DNA of 64,000 bases, taken from the NCBI GenBank assembly GCA_002439085.1, contig DJSW01000007.1, positions 62,001 to 126,000 on the forward strand. Reading direction: 5' to 3'. Shown piece after piece: positions 50,638 through 61,562 of the stretch. The first letter of the stretch is position 1. Every line of letters begins with the position of its first letter. The notes under the pieces were generated by a model that was not told the DNA's origin, did not search any database, and saw only the letters and a list, made by a program, of their open reading frames with translations. The translations under genes were made by a program, and so were the position numbers. This DNA is from Alphaproteobacteria bacterium UBA6324 (lineage in GTDB: Bacteria; Pseudomonadota; Alphaproteobacteria; CAAGCB01; CAG-977).

Positions 50638-52422
50638 ATGTACGCTTTCTATAAAAAGCACGAATATTTGCTGATCGCCCTCTTCGTCCTGATTTCCCAG
50701 CTGGCGGTTCTGCCCGAACTGGGGGATTGGTATCCGGACACGGACAACTACACCCACGCCCGCCGCGTGCTGGATTTCCTGCAATCGAAAAACTGGGCGG
50801 AAACGCCGTATATGCATTCCAACTATCCGTTCGGCGAAGTATTGCATTTCACGCGCATCACGGATCTGTTCTGGCTGTTTTTCTCGCTCCCCGCCTTTTT
50901 GTTCTTTCCGTTGAAAGAGGCCGTGTTCTGGGGCGGATACATTTTCCAAACGGGCGTTCTGGTTTTGTCGGCCGTCGCTTTGGTGTGGGGGTTGCGGCCG
51001 GCCGTCGGGCCGATCGTGCGGCTGATCGCCGTGTGTTTGCTGTTCGTACAGCCGTCGGTCACGGAAACGTACATCCTGATCAAACCCGACCACCACGCCC
51101 TGACGGCCTTTTTCTGTTTCGTCACGGCGGGCGGGTTGGTGCGCTTTCTGTTCACGGACGATAAAAAAGATCTGCGGATCGCCGGTGTCGCCGCCGCGTT
51201 GGGGTTGTGGACGTCGATCGAAGGGCTTCTGATCTGTTACGGATTGCTGACCGGTCTGGCCATCCTGTTTATGGCGGGAAAGATTTCCGCCCGCGCCTGC
51301 GCCGTTTTCTGTTTTTACTATTTCACGGCCGCGTTGCTGTGTCTGGCCGTCAATCCGCCGTTTGAGGGGTTCTTCAGCCCCGACAACGGGCGGCTGTCCT
51401 TTTTAACGGTCGTCGTCGCCGGTTTCACCGCCGCCGCCATGATTCTGCTGTCCCTGATGCAGGACAAGGGAATGCTCGCGTCCTTTTGGCGCAGGGCGGG
51501 CGCGCTGACGTTCCTGACGGGGGCTTTTGCGGGGTTGTTGCTGCTGTGCTTCACGCCGGCCGTCGTTTTCGCCCCCCACTTTCCGCCGATCATCAAAGGC
51601 ATCTGGGCGGATAACATCGTCGAACTGCAACCCGCCATTCGCGACTGGGTGCGTTTCTTTCTGGGATCGGCGCCGTCGTTGCTGGTCTTTGTCATCGGCG
51701 TGGCGTTGCTACCGTTCTGCCCCGCAAAGAAAAGGGCGGTTCTGATCACCGTTTTGCCGCCGCTGCTGTTTTTGACGCTGCTGTCGATGAAATCGATCCG
51801 GTACGCGCGCCTGTCGTCGCTGTTCACACCGTACATTCTGGCCGTCGCCTTTTCGCTGCGCGCCGACAAAACGCCCCGTTCCGACAAGGTCAAGGGCGCG
51901 TTTCTGGCCGCCGTCTATGTCCTGTTCGCCGCGTATCTGGCGGTCAACTACATTTCCGTCAACCGAATGATGGTTCTGCGCCGGCCGCCGATCGACATCG
52001 TCGCCCCCTATCTGCCGGATCGGGAAGGCGCCGTCCTGTCCGACACGTCCAGCGGCCCCGAAATCATTTGGAAACTGGACGAACCGGTCGTCGGCACGCC
52101 CTATCACCGCAATATCGAAGGCATCGTTGACGACCATTTCATGCTGTATTCTCTGGACATGGACGAAAGCGTCGCGTTGATGAAAAAGCACCGGATCAAG
52201 GCCATTTTGGTGTTTTTGGAAGTGGATGCCGAACCCGATCTGTTTTACAACATGAACAAACGCTACACCTTTTTCAAAAAAGCGCGGAGCGACGGTTTGC
52301 TGGCGCGCCTGATGTCCGGCAAGGATCTGCCCTGCGGCATTACGGAGGATTTCAACACCCCGCCGCCATACTCCATGTTCAAGGTCGATTTTTCAAAATG
52401 CGGCGACGCGGCCGGAAAATAG
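50638..52422 (+). CDS. GT-C-like polytopic membrane protein (STT3-like)
   Basis: This 594-residue protein has about 11-12 membrane helices and a C-terminal soluble domain (about residues 455-590). The first extracytoplasmic loop has DWYPDTDNYTHARRVLDF and HFTRITDLFWLFF. An acidic Asp-x-Asp in this loop, followed by a second conserved acidic/His block (KPDHHALTAFF), is the layout of GT-C glycosyltransferases and STT3/PglB oligosaccharyltransferases that use lipid-linked sugars. I cannot name the substrate. It may modify lipid A, protein or polysaccharide. It is a single gene after tldD. Confidence 0.7.
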   Translation: MYAFYKKHEYLLIALFVLISQLAVLPELGDWYPDTDNYTHARRVLDFLQSKNWAETPYMHSNYPFGEVLHFTRITDLFWLFFSLPAFLFFPLKEAVFWGGYIFQTGVLVLSAVALVWGLRPAVGPIVRLIAVCLLFVQPSVTETYILIKPDHHALTAFFCFVTAGGLVRFLFTDDKKDLRIAGVAAALGLWTSIEGLLICYGLLTGLAILFMAGKISARACAVFCFYYFTAALLCLAVNPPFEGFFSPDNGRLSFLTVVVAGFTAAAMILLSLMQDKGMLASFWRRAGALTFLTGAFAGLLLLCFTPAVVFAPHFPPIIKGIWADNIVELQPAIRDWVRFFLGSAPSLLVFVIGVALLPFCPAKKRAVLITVLPPLLFLTLLSMKSIRYARLSSLFTPYILAVAFSLRADKTPRSDKVKGAFLAAVYVLFAAYLAVNYISVNRMMVLRRPPIDIVAPYLPDREGAVLSDTSSGPEIIWKLDEPVVGTPYHRNIEGIVDDHFMLYSLDMDESVALMKKHRIKAILVFLEVDAEPDLFYNMNKRYTFFKKARSDGLLARLMSGKDLPCGITEDFNTPPPYSMFKVDFSKCGDAAGK

Positions 52423-52503
52423 CCTTTTTGTCCATATGTCTTTTAAAACGCTTTAAAAGCAAGGCATCCCGAAAGCCGCTTCCGTCCATAGACAAAAAGA
52501 CGC

Positions 52504-52532
52504 TTTCCTTTTACCGTTTTTTCTGCTATAAA
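52504..52532 (+). promoter_or_regulatory. Probable promoter of HAD-like gene B
   Basis: TATAAA (52527-52532) with TTTCCT (52504-52509) 17 bases upstream; the -10 is good, the -35 fair. It lies 38 bases before the start codon, the same distance as in the paralogue at 25586. Confidence 0.5.
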
Positions 52533-52570
52533 GGGAAAAATCGTTTCATCCATAGCAAAAGGAAAACATC

Positions 52571-53560
52571 ATGGCCGATAAAAAAACCGTCAGTCTGGTC
52601 GTCAGCGATATCGACAACACGATCGCGGACAAATTCGGCGCATGGGGCAACGCGCTGGACGCCGCTATGGACAAACTGGCCAAGTTGCACGGCCGCGACC
52701 GCGCCGATTTGGAACAGGATATGCTGGCGCACGTCCCCGACAGCATGAAGCACATTTCCGGCCCCTATATCGGCAAGGATTTGCGTATGGATGTCGCCTG
52801 CACCCCGTCGATGAAACCGACCTCGCCCGAAATGGAAAAGGAACAGGAAAAGATTTTCCACGAATGGGACAAGGAAAAAAGCAAGGCCGAATTGTACGAA
52901 GGCGTTCTGGCCACGATCAATAAAATCAAATCGTCGGGCGCGAAATTCGTCCTTTACACGGATTCCCGCGAATCCGTCTGCGTCCCGCGTCTGGCGAAAA
53001 TGGGCATCACGGCCGATATGATCGACGGCCTGTACGTCCTGCCCGATTTGAAAGACGGACAGGTCGTCCGCAAACCCGTCAAAGGAAAGGCCGAGGAGCT
53101 GCGCAACACGCTGGGGGACAAGCTGGTCGTCCTGCCGCCCAAAACGAACAAGCCCAACCCCAAGAATATGCAGAAAATTCTGGACGACATGGGCGTCAAA
53201 GACCCGTCAACCGCCGTCATGGTCGGCGACAACGTCCGTTCGGACGGAACGGCGGCCGTCACACTGGGAATGAACTACGCATGGCAAAAAGGCGGCACCG
53301 TCATTGACGAAGCGACGATGCGCTGTTACACGGTTTTCTGTCAGGATCCGAATTACAAACTGACGACGGCGGAACATTTGGGACAGATGAACGACACCAA
53401 CCGCCCGACCGAAGTGTTGGAGGGGTTCAAGGATTTAAGCAAGCACTACCGCTTTATGTCGCAGGAAAAAGCCATGGCGGCGAAAGCGCAGACGCAAACG
53501 CAATCCGGTGAAAAAATTCATCCGGCCGTGATGCGGCGGCTGGCGCACAAAGCGCGCTGA
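52571..53560 (+). CDS. HAD-like phosphatase family protein, paralogue B
   Basis: This is a 329-residue protein of the same family as the gene at 24552-25586. Shared motifs in order are SDIDNTIADKFGAWGNALD (motif I), KFVLYTDS (motif II), a Lys in KPNPKNMQ (motif III), MVGDNVRSDGTAAVTLGM (motif IV) and the C-terminal GFKDLSKHYRFMSQEKAM. The insert before motif II is shorter and different, so the substrates may differ. Both genes are monocistronic with TATAAA promoters and terminators. Hydrolase activity is likely, but function is unknown. Confidence 0.8.
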   Translation: MADKKTVSLVVSDIDNTIADKFGAWGNALDAAMDKLAKLHGRDRADLEQDMLAHVPDSMKHISGPYIGKDLRMDVACTPSMKPTSPEMEKEQEKIFHEWDKEKSKAELYEGVLATINKIKSSGAKFVLYTDSRESVCVPRLAKMGITADMIDGLYVLPDLKDGQVVRKPVKGKAEELRNTLGDKLVVLPPKTNKPNPKNMQKILDDMGVKDPSTAVMVGDNVRSDGTAAVTLGMNYAWQKGGTVIDEATMRCYTVFCQDPNYKLTTAEHLGQMNDTNRPTEVLEGFKDLSKHYRFMSQEKAMAAKAQTQTQSGEKIHPAVMRRLAHKAR

Positions 53561-53578
53561 TCCCGCCATACGGTTATG

Positions 53579-53608
53579 AAAAGGGCGCCCGCCGCGGACG
53601 CCCTTTTG
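53579..53608 (+). terminator. Bidirectional terminator between HAD-like gene B and uvrA
   Basis: AAAAGGGCG (53579-53587) pairs with CGCCCTTTT (53599-53607) around a GC-rich loop, with A and T runs on either side. It also ends uvrA on the minus strand, whose stop is adjacent. Confidence 0.8.
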
Positions 53609-56380
<2,772 letters not shown>

Positions 56381-56448
56381 GCCCGCCCCCGTTTTTTTGA
56401 AAACCAAGTTGTCAAAGATATAGGCTTGTTCCGTCGGGATTTAAAGAG

Positions 56449-56910
56449 CTAATTTTGTTTATAAGAAGAGCAGATCGTCGGTTTCGTTTGTTCAATATAG
56501 TTGGTGCAGCGTTTGAATTCCTGATCCTGCAACGCCTGAATCGTCTGCGACACGGCGGGAATCGACCGGACGGCGCGCTGGAACGTCAGCTGCGGATTCT
56601 GGCTGCAAAACCGCGCGACCTTTTCCAACAGCGACCATTCGTTATCCGCCGCGGTCATGCCGACCAACCGGTTGCCGTAAATGTCCTGCAACGCGGAAAC
56701 GTACCCCATCATGATCGACGCCAGATTCTGCATTTCCTGCTCCTCTTGCGGGGAAAATTGCGCCGTTCCCAAAACCGTTCGGGAATAGACATCGGCGAAA
56801 TCCAGACACGTCGGCAGCCGTTTGACCTCTTTGATTTGCTGAGCCGCCGCCGGCATCGCCTCCGCGGCCAGCGCCGCCGTCAAACAAACAAGCGTCAAAA
56901 ATTTTTTCAT
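56449..56910 (-). CDS. Small periplasmic protein, unknown
   Basis: This 153-residue protein has a signal peptide (MKKFLTLVCLTAALAAEAMP, cleavage likely after AAAQ). The mature part is helical with four Cys and the stretch MGYVSALQDIYGNRL...EKVARFCSQNPQLTF. This has the look of HdeA/Rap1a-type small periplasmic proteins (helical, Cys-paired, GYxxAxxD), but the match is only by eye. AGGATCGGG precedes ATG 56910. It lies about 70 bases upstream of uvrA on the same strand. Confidence 0.6.
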   Translation of the reverse strand: MKKFLTLVCLTAALAAEAMPAAAQQIKEVKRLPTCLDFADVYSRTVLGTAQFSPQEEQEMQNLASIMMGYVSALQDIYGNRLVGMTAADNEWSLLEKVARFCSQNPQLTFQRAVRSIPAVSQTIQALQDQEFKRCTNYIEQTKPTICSSYKQN

Positions 56911-57009
56911 CTTCCCGATCCTTTCCTTTTCGCGGCGGCGGACGGCCGCCTGTGCCAAGTATATAAAAACCGCGCGAAAAATCAATCCCGCGCGTCGTTC
57001 AGTCCTTCT

Positions 57010-57037
57010 TTAACCTTTTTGCCGCATAATGTATTTT
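57010..57037 (+). promoter_or_regulatory. Possible promoter of the MBL-fold gene
   Basis: TTAACC (57010-57015) and TATTTT (57032-57037) are 16 bases apart, 86 bases before the gene. A moderate match only. Confidence 0.3.
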
Positions 57038-57123
57038 ATCCGGTTTGTTTATGCCGTTCGTCACAGCACGAACCGATCGGATTATGGTAAAAAGGTGAAC
57101 GATAAAGACAAGGATTTCGGCTG

Positions 57124-57948
57124 ATGCCTGTTAAAATTACTTTCTGGGGAGTGCGCGGTAGCATACCGTGCTGTTCTGCGGAACACACCGTGTACGGCGG
57201 CAACACTTCCTGCGTCGAAGTCGATTTGGACGGGGAAACGGTCGTTATTGACGCCGGCTCCGGAATTCGCGCGCTGGGAATCAGTCTGGCCAAGCGGTTG
57301 ATCAACCGCGTCACCATGCTGGTTTCGCACACGCACTGGGATCACATCTGCGGATTTCCTTTTTTTTATCCGGCTTTTCAGGAAACAGCCAGCCTGAATA
57401 TTCATGCCGCCCGACTGCCGAACGGTCAAACGGCCGAGGAAGTCTTTGGCGTGTTGATGTCGGAACCGTTTTTCCCTTTACCAATGCACATGATCCCTTC
57501 GGTTCTGCATTTTCACGATTTCAAACCTTCCGAAAGCTTTTCGCTGTTTGACGGTCGGGCGGCGCTTCGCACGCGGCCGCTGGCGCACCCGAACGGCGCG
57601 ACCGGATACCGGCTGGACTATCAGGGCAAATCCGTTTCCTACATTTCCGATTACGAACATTCTTCGCCCGCCGGCGTCGCCGAGCTGGCCGATTTCGTCG
57701 CGGACAGCGATCTGATGATTTTCGACGCCATGTACACGCCGTTGGAATACGAATCGTTCAAAGGATGGGGACATTCCACTTGGCGCGAAGCCGCCCGTCT
57801 GACGCAAATGGCGAACGTCAAGAAAACGGCGCTGTTCCACCACGCCCCGCTACATACGGACGACATCATGCGTCAAATCGAACAGGACGCCAAAAACGCC
57901 GATCCGCGGCTGTTCGCCGCCAGAGAAGGCCAGAGCCTGATCCTTTAA
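57124..57948 (+). CDS. MBL-fold metallo-hydrolase
   Basis: This 274-residue protein belongs to the metallo-beta-lactamase superfamily of the PhnP/RNase Z-like type. It starts KITFWGVRGSIPCC, with VVIDAGSGIRALG, the zinc motif SHTHWDHICGFP (HxHxDH) near residue 69, a His in RPLAHPNGATGYRL and SYISDYEHS, then FHHAPLHTD at the end. Such enzymes hydrolyse cyclic phosphates or RNA/nucleotide esters. Overlaps its convergent neighbour by 4 bases at the stop codons. Confidence 0.88.
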   Translation: MPVKITFWGVRGSIPCCSAEHTVYGGNTSCVEVDLDGETVVIDAGSGIRALGISLAKRLINRVTMLVSHTHWDHICGFPFFYPAFQETASLNIHAARLPNGQTAEEVFGVLMSEPFFPLPMHMIPSVLHFHDFKPSESFSLFDGRAALRTRPLAHPNGATGYRLDYQGKSVSYISDYEHSSPAGVAELADFVADSDLMIFDAMYTPLEYESFKGWGHSTWREAARLTQMANVKKTALFHHAPLHTDDIMRQIEQDAKNADPRLFAAREGQSLIL

Positions 57949-58658
57949 AACCAGTTCATGACGGCCGCCCAGTCCTGCTTTGTATAATAGGCGATCAGGC
58001 GGTAGAAAAACGCGACACCCTTGCCGCCGCGTTCCACAAACGCGAACACCGTCCCGAACGACAGGCAGTTGGCCGCCGGCAGAAAGCATATGGTGAACAG
58101 GTATCCCGCGGCTTTGAAATCCGTTTGACGGGGATGCAGTTGCTCCGCGAAGGAAAACAGATTGTAACCCATGGCCACCCCCAGCCCGATATACACCCAA
58201 TCCGGCGTGAAACCGGCGATCCGGCTGACCAGCGTTGAAAAAAACATCATGGTGAAAGCGGCCAGCGGAAAAAAGTACGGCGCCAGCGCAATCATCCAGT
58301 TTCCTTTGCCGGAAAAGGACATGGAACCGCCCCCGTTTTCGTTGACTTTCATATCGTGCACGGAATGCAGGGTTGCCATGGCGAACAGCGTGTGCGTCAT
58401 TTCGTGTTCCAACGTTTCCGCCGCCCCGCGCCGCATCAAAAACGCAACGCGCACCGTCGCGAAAAATCCGGCGCCGATCGCGAAGTAAATCAGGTTGTGC
58501 CAGTTCAGCTGGTTCCGGATGACGTAATAGCGTTCAAACGTTTTAACCGCCGCGGGTAGCACCAGCAGCGCGCCGATCCCGACCGGCCATTTGACCAGCC
58601 ACAAAAACCTGTCTATCGCGTCCCGACATCCGACCAGCCGGCGGGTGAGTGAAAACAT
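57945..58658 (-). CDS. Membrane protein with HExxH motif (M50-like putative peptidase)
   Basis: This 237-residue protein has about six membrane helices. A zinc-metalloprotease motif, HEMTH (residues 85-89) in ETLEHEMTHTLFAMATL, is placed at the start of a membrane segment, as in M50B-like peptidases that cut within or near the membrane. A possible third ligand may be in HPRQTDF. The protein is smaller than site-2 proteases and has no PDZ domain. The start is supported by AAAGGGG. It lies just downstream of the glgC terminator. Confidence 0.65.
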   Translation of the reverse strand: MFSLTRRLVGCRDAIDRFLWLVKWPVGIGALLVLPAAVKTFERYYVIRNQLNWHNLIYFAIGAGFFATVRVAFLMRRGAAETLEHEMTHTLFAMATLHSVHDMKVNENGGGSMSFSGKGNWMIALAPYFFPLAAFTMMFFSTLVSRIAGFTPDWVYIGLGVAMGYNLFSFAEQLHPRQTDFKAAGYLFTICFLPAANCLSFGTVFAFVERGGKGVAFFYRLIAYYTKQDWAAVMNWF

Positions 58659-58673
58659 CGCCTTGCCCCTTTG

Positions 58674-58704
58674 AAAAAGGCGGGGAACAAGCCCCCGCCT
58701 TTTG
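58674..58704 (-). terminator. Intrinsic terminator after glgC
   Basis: AAAAAGGCGGGG (58674-58685) pairs with CCCCGCCTTTT (58693-58703). It lies 8 bases after the glgC stop on the minus strand, with A and T runs on both sides. Confidence 0.88.
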
Positions 58705-58710
58705 AAAACC

Positions 58711-59985
58711 TTACGACAGTTCGGGCGCGGGCGGCAATTTCGCCAGCATCGCCGGCGTCACCAGAACAACCCCCTTTTCCGTCACATAGAAATACTTGGC
58801 GTCCTCTTCCGGATTTTCACCGATGACCAGACCGCGCGGAATGACGCACCCCTGCGCCAGAATGGCCTTTTTAACGCGAGCGTGGCGGTTGATCACGCAA
58901 TTCGGCAAAACGACCGAATCTTCAATCAGTGAAAACGAATGGACGCGCACCGATGAAAACAGCAGCGAATGGCGTACCGTGCCGCCGGAAATGATACATC
59001 CGGCGGAAACAAGGGATTTGACGGCGACGCCGGTTCTCAAATCGCTTTCAAACACAAATTTCGCGGCGGGATTCTGTTCCTGAAACGTCCAAATCGGCCA
59101 ACGGGAATCGTACAGATCCAAATCGGGAATGACATTGGTCAGATCCAGATTGGCTTCCCAATACGCGTCCAGCGTGCCGACATCGCGCCAATAAGCTTCG
59201 TCCGTTTTGTTGAACACGCAGCTGTCCTGAAAACGGTGGGCGATCATCTTTTCCTTGCCGACCAGCGACGGCAGGATGTCTTTGCCGAAATCGTGGGACG
59301 AGTTTTTGTCCTGCGCGTCCTTTTCCAACAAGTCGATCAGGAAATCGGCGTCGAAAATGTAAATCCCCATGCTGGCGAAAGAACGGTCGGGCTTGCCCGG
59401 AATGCACGGCGGATTTTTGGGTTTTTCGACAAAGCGAATGATGTTGCCGTCAACGTCGGCGTCCAGAATGCCGAATTCGTGCGCGTTTTCGATCGGCACT
59501 TCGATGCAGGAAACGGTCGCCTTGGCGCCGGCTTCGATATGCTGTTTCAGCATTTTGGAATAGTCCTGCTTGTAAATGTGGTCGCCGGCCAAAATCAGAA
59601 TGTATTTCGGCGCGTGGTCGCGAATCGTTTCCAAATTCTGGTAAACGGCGTCGGCCGTGCCCTGATACCACACTTCGTCGGACGTTTGCTGCTGCGCCGG
59701 CCAGATTTCGACGAATTCGTTCAATTCGGGCTGCAGGAAGCTCCACCCGCGCTGGATGTGTTTGATCAGGCTGTGGGCTTTGTACTGCGTCAAAACGCAC
59801 ATTCTGCGAATGCCGGAGTTGATGCAGTTCGACAGCGGAAAGTCGATGATCCGGAATTTGCCGCCGAACGGCACGGCGGGTTTCGCCTGTATTTCCGTCA
59901 GGTTTTTCAGACGCGACCCTTTGCCGCCCGCCAAAACCAGCGCAAGAGTATCCTTTCTTGCAGAAATCAAATTCACTTCGTCCAT
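58711..59985 (-). CDS. glgC: Glucose-1-phosphate adenylyltransferase
   Basis: This 424-residue enzyme makes ADP-glucose for glycogen synthesis. The N-terminal catalytic domain has LALVLAGGKGSRLKNLT, KPAVPFGGKFRIIDFPLSNC, WYQGTADAVYQNL and LAGDHIYKQDY. The C-terminal left-handed beta helix carries the allosteric regions. Length is typical. ATG 59985 follows AAGGAGTGCGGC; the longer frame upstream is not supported. No other glycogen gene is in the window, which is unusual since glg genes are often clustered. Confidence 0.96.
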   Translation of the reverse strand: MDEVNLISARKDTLALVLAGGKGSRLKNLTEIQAKPAVPFGGKFRIIDFPLSNCINSGIRRMCVLTQYKAHSLIKHIQRGWSFLQPELNEFVEIWPAQQQTSDEVWYQGTADAVYQNLETIRDHAPKYILILAGDHIYKQDYSKMLKQHIEAGAKATVSCIEVPIENAHEFGILDADVDGNIIRFVEKPKNPPCIPGKPDRSFASMGIYIFDADFLIDLLEKDAQDKNSSHDFGKDILPSLVGKEKMIAHRFQDSCVFNKTDEAYWRDVGTLDAYWEANLDLTNVIPDLDLYDSRWPIWTFQEQNPAAKFVFESDLRTGVAVKSLVSAGCIISGGTVRHSLLFSSVRVHSFSLIEDSVVLPNCVINRHARVKKAILAQGCVIPRGLVIGENPEEDAKYFYVTEKGVVLVTPAMLAKLPPAPELS

Positions 59986-60081
59986 GCCGCACTCCTTAAA
60001 AAATAAATTCCCGCCCGAAAGCGAAACAAACATATCAAACCGTCGCGGCCGCACCTGTCGCGCAAAAACGCCGCGTTTGAG

Positions 60082-60112
60082 TTTATAGTAGCTTTTTGTT
60101 CGCGAAAAGCAA
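60082..60112 (-). promoter_or_regulatory. Possible promoter of glgC
   Basis: On the minus strand TATAAA (60082-60087) lies about 97 bases upstream of glgC. The best -35, TTGCTT, is 19 bases upstream of it, a non-ideal spacing. Confidence 0.35.
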
Positions 60113-60129
60113 AGAGGAAAAAACGCCGC

Positions 60130-61371
60130 CTAGAACAAATAACGCACCTTCAGCGTTCCGTTGATCGCCTCCAGCTCTTTTTGCAAATCGTGCGCGTTTT
60201 CCAAATGCCCGTCCACGTCAACGACGACATAACCGTATTCGCCGTCCGTGCGCAGATACTGGCCGCTGACATTCAGGCCGTGTTCGGACAGGACGCCGTT
60301 GATCGCGCTCAACACGCCGGGAACGTTTTTGTGAATGTGCATGAAACGCGTCGTTTTTCCGGATTCCTGAACCGGCAGGGACACTTCGACGCAGTTGACC
60401 GCGCCCAGCGTCGAACCGTTGTCCGAATATTTCACCAGACGTTCCGCGACCTCCAACCCGATGTTGGCCTGCGCCTCCTGCGTCGAACCGCCGATGTGCG
60501 GAGTCAGGATCACGTTGTTCATGTTACGCAGGGGGGACACGAACTCTTCGGATTTGTCGGCGGGTTCCTTGGGGAACACATCCAGCGCCGCCCCCGCGAT
60601 CTGCCCTTCGTCCAGCGCGTGTTCCAACGCGTCGATGTCAACGACGCTACCGCGCGCGGCGTTGATGAAAAACGCCCCTTTCTTCATCGCGAAAAATTCG
60701 GCGTTGGAAAACATATTGTTCGTTTGCGGCGTCTGCGGGACGTGCAGGCTGACGACATCGGAAACGCTGAGCAGTTCGGACAGCGAAGAACACGCCTGCG
60801 CGTTGCCCAGCGCCAGTTTGTCAACGATGTCGTAAAAACGCACTTTCATGCCCATCGCTTCGGCCATGACGGAAACCTGCGTGCCGATGTGGCCGTATCC
60901 GACGATGCCCAGAACCTTGTTGCGCACCTCCATCGACCCCTTGGCGTTTTTCAGCCACACGCCGGCGTGCGCGGCCGCGTTGCGCTGAGGGATGCCGCGC
61001 ATCAGCATCACGATTTCGCCGATCACCAGTTCGGCCACCGAACGGGTGTTGGAATACGGCGCGTTGAACACGGGGATGCCGTGCGCCTTGGCGGCGTTCA
61101 AATCGACCTGATTCGTCCCGATGCAGAAACACCCGACCGCCATCAGCTTTTTCGCCGCGTCAAATACGTCGGCCGTCAGCTTTGTTCTGGAACGGATGCC
61201 GATCATGTGAACGTCGGCGATCGCCTCTTTCAACGCTTCGTTGTCCAAAGCGTTTTTCAAAACCACCAGATTTTCGTACCCGTGGCTTCTGAAATAATTT
61301 TCGGCGTTGGCGTGCAAATCCTCCAGCAAAAGGATTTTGATCTTATCCTTGTTCAGGGACATGGCGTTCAT
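60130..61371 (-). CDS. serA: D-3-phosphoglycerate dehydrogenase
   Basis: This 413-residue first enzyme of serine biosynthesis is the E. coli type. It has a substrate-binding domain (GIRSRTKLTADV, IGTNQVDL), a nucleotide-binding domain with LGIVGYGHIGTQVSVMAE, catalytic Arg and His in NAARGSVVD and ILTPHIGGSTQEAQANIG, and a C-terminal ACT domain (NVPGVLSAINGVLSEHGLNV) for serine feedback inhibition. ATG 61371 has AAAGGA upstream. Monocistronic. Confidence 0.96.
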   Translation of the reverse strand: MNAMSLNKDKIKILLLEDLHANAENYFRSHGYENLVVLKNALDNEALKEAIADVHMIGIRSRTKLTADVFDAAKKLMAVGCFCIGTNQVDLNAAKAHGIPVFNAPYSNTRSVAELVIGEIVMLMRGIPQRNAAAHAGVWLKNAKGSMEVRNKVLGIVGYGHIGTQVSVMAEAMGMKVRFYDIVDKLALGNAQACSSLSELLSVSDVVSLHVPQTPQTNNMFSNAEFFAMKKGAFFINAARGSVVDIDALEHALDEGQIAGAALDVFPKEPADKSEEFVSPLRNMNNVILTPHIGGSTQEAQANIGLEVAERLVKYSDNGSTLGAVNCVEVSLPVQESGKTTRFMHIHKNVPGVLSAINGVLSEHGLNVSGQYLRTDGEYGYVVVDVDGHLENAHDLQKELEAINGTLKVRYLF

Positions 61372-61406
61372 GGCATTTTCCTTTATTAAAAAAACGAACC
61401 GCCCTT

Positions 61407-61434
61407 TCTATACACCAATCAGCCGCCGGTTTAA
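61407..61434 (-). promoter_or_regulatory. Probable promoter of serA
   Basis: On the minus strand TTAAAC (61429-61434) and TATAGA (61407-61412) are 16 bases apart, 36 bases upstream of the start codon. Confidence 0.5.
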
Positions 61435-61562
61435 AGTTCGATTTTCACGTTTTAAAATATTGCGCGGCGCGGACAAATCGGTTAAAAATTAAGAAATTAT
61501 AAATGTTTTGAACCGGAAACGGCCGTTTTCCGCCCGTTTTTGCCAAAGGAGCCGCCATTTTG

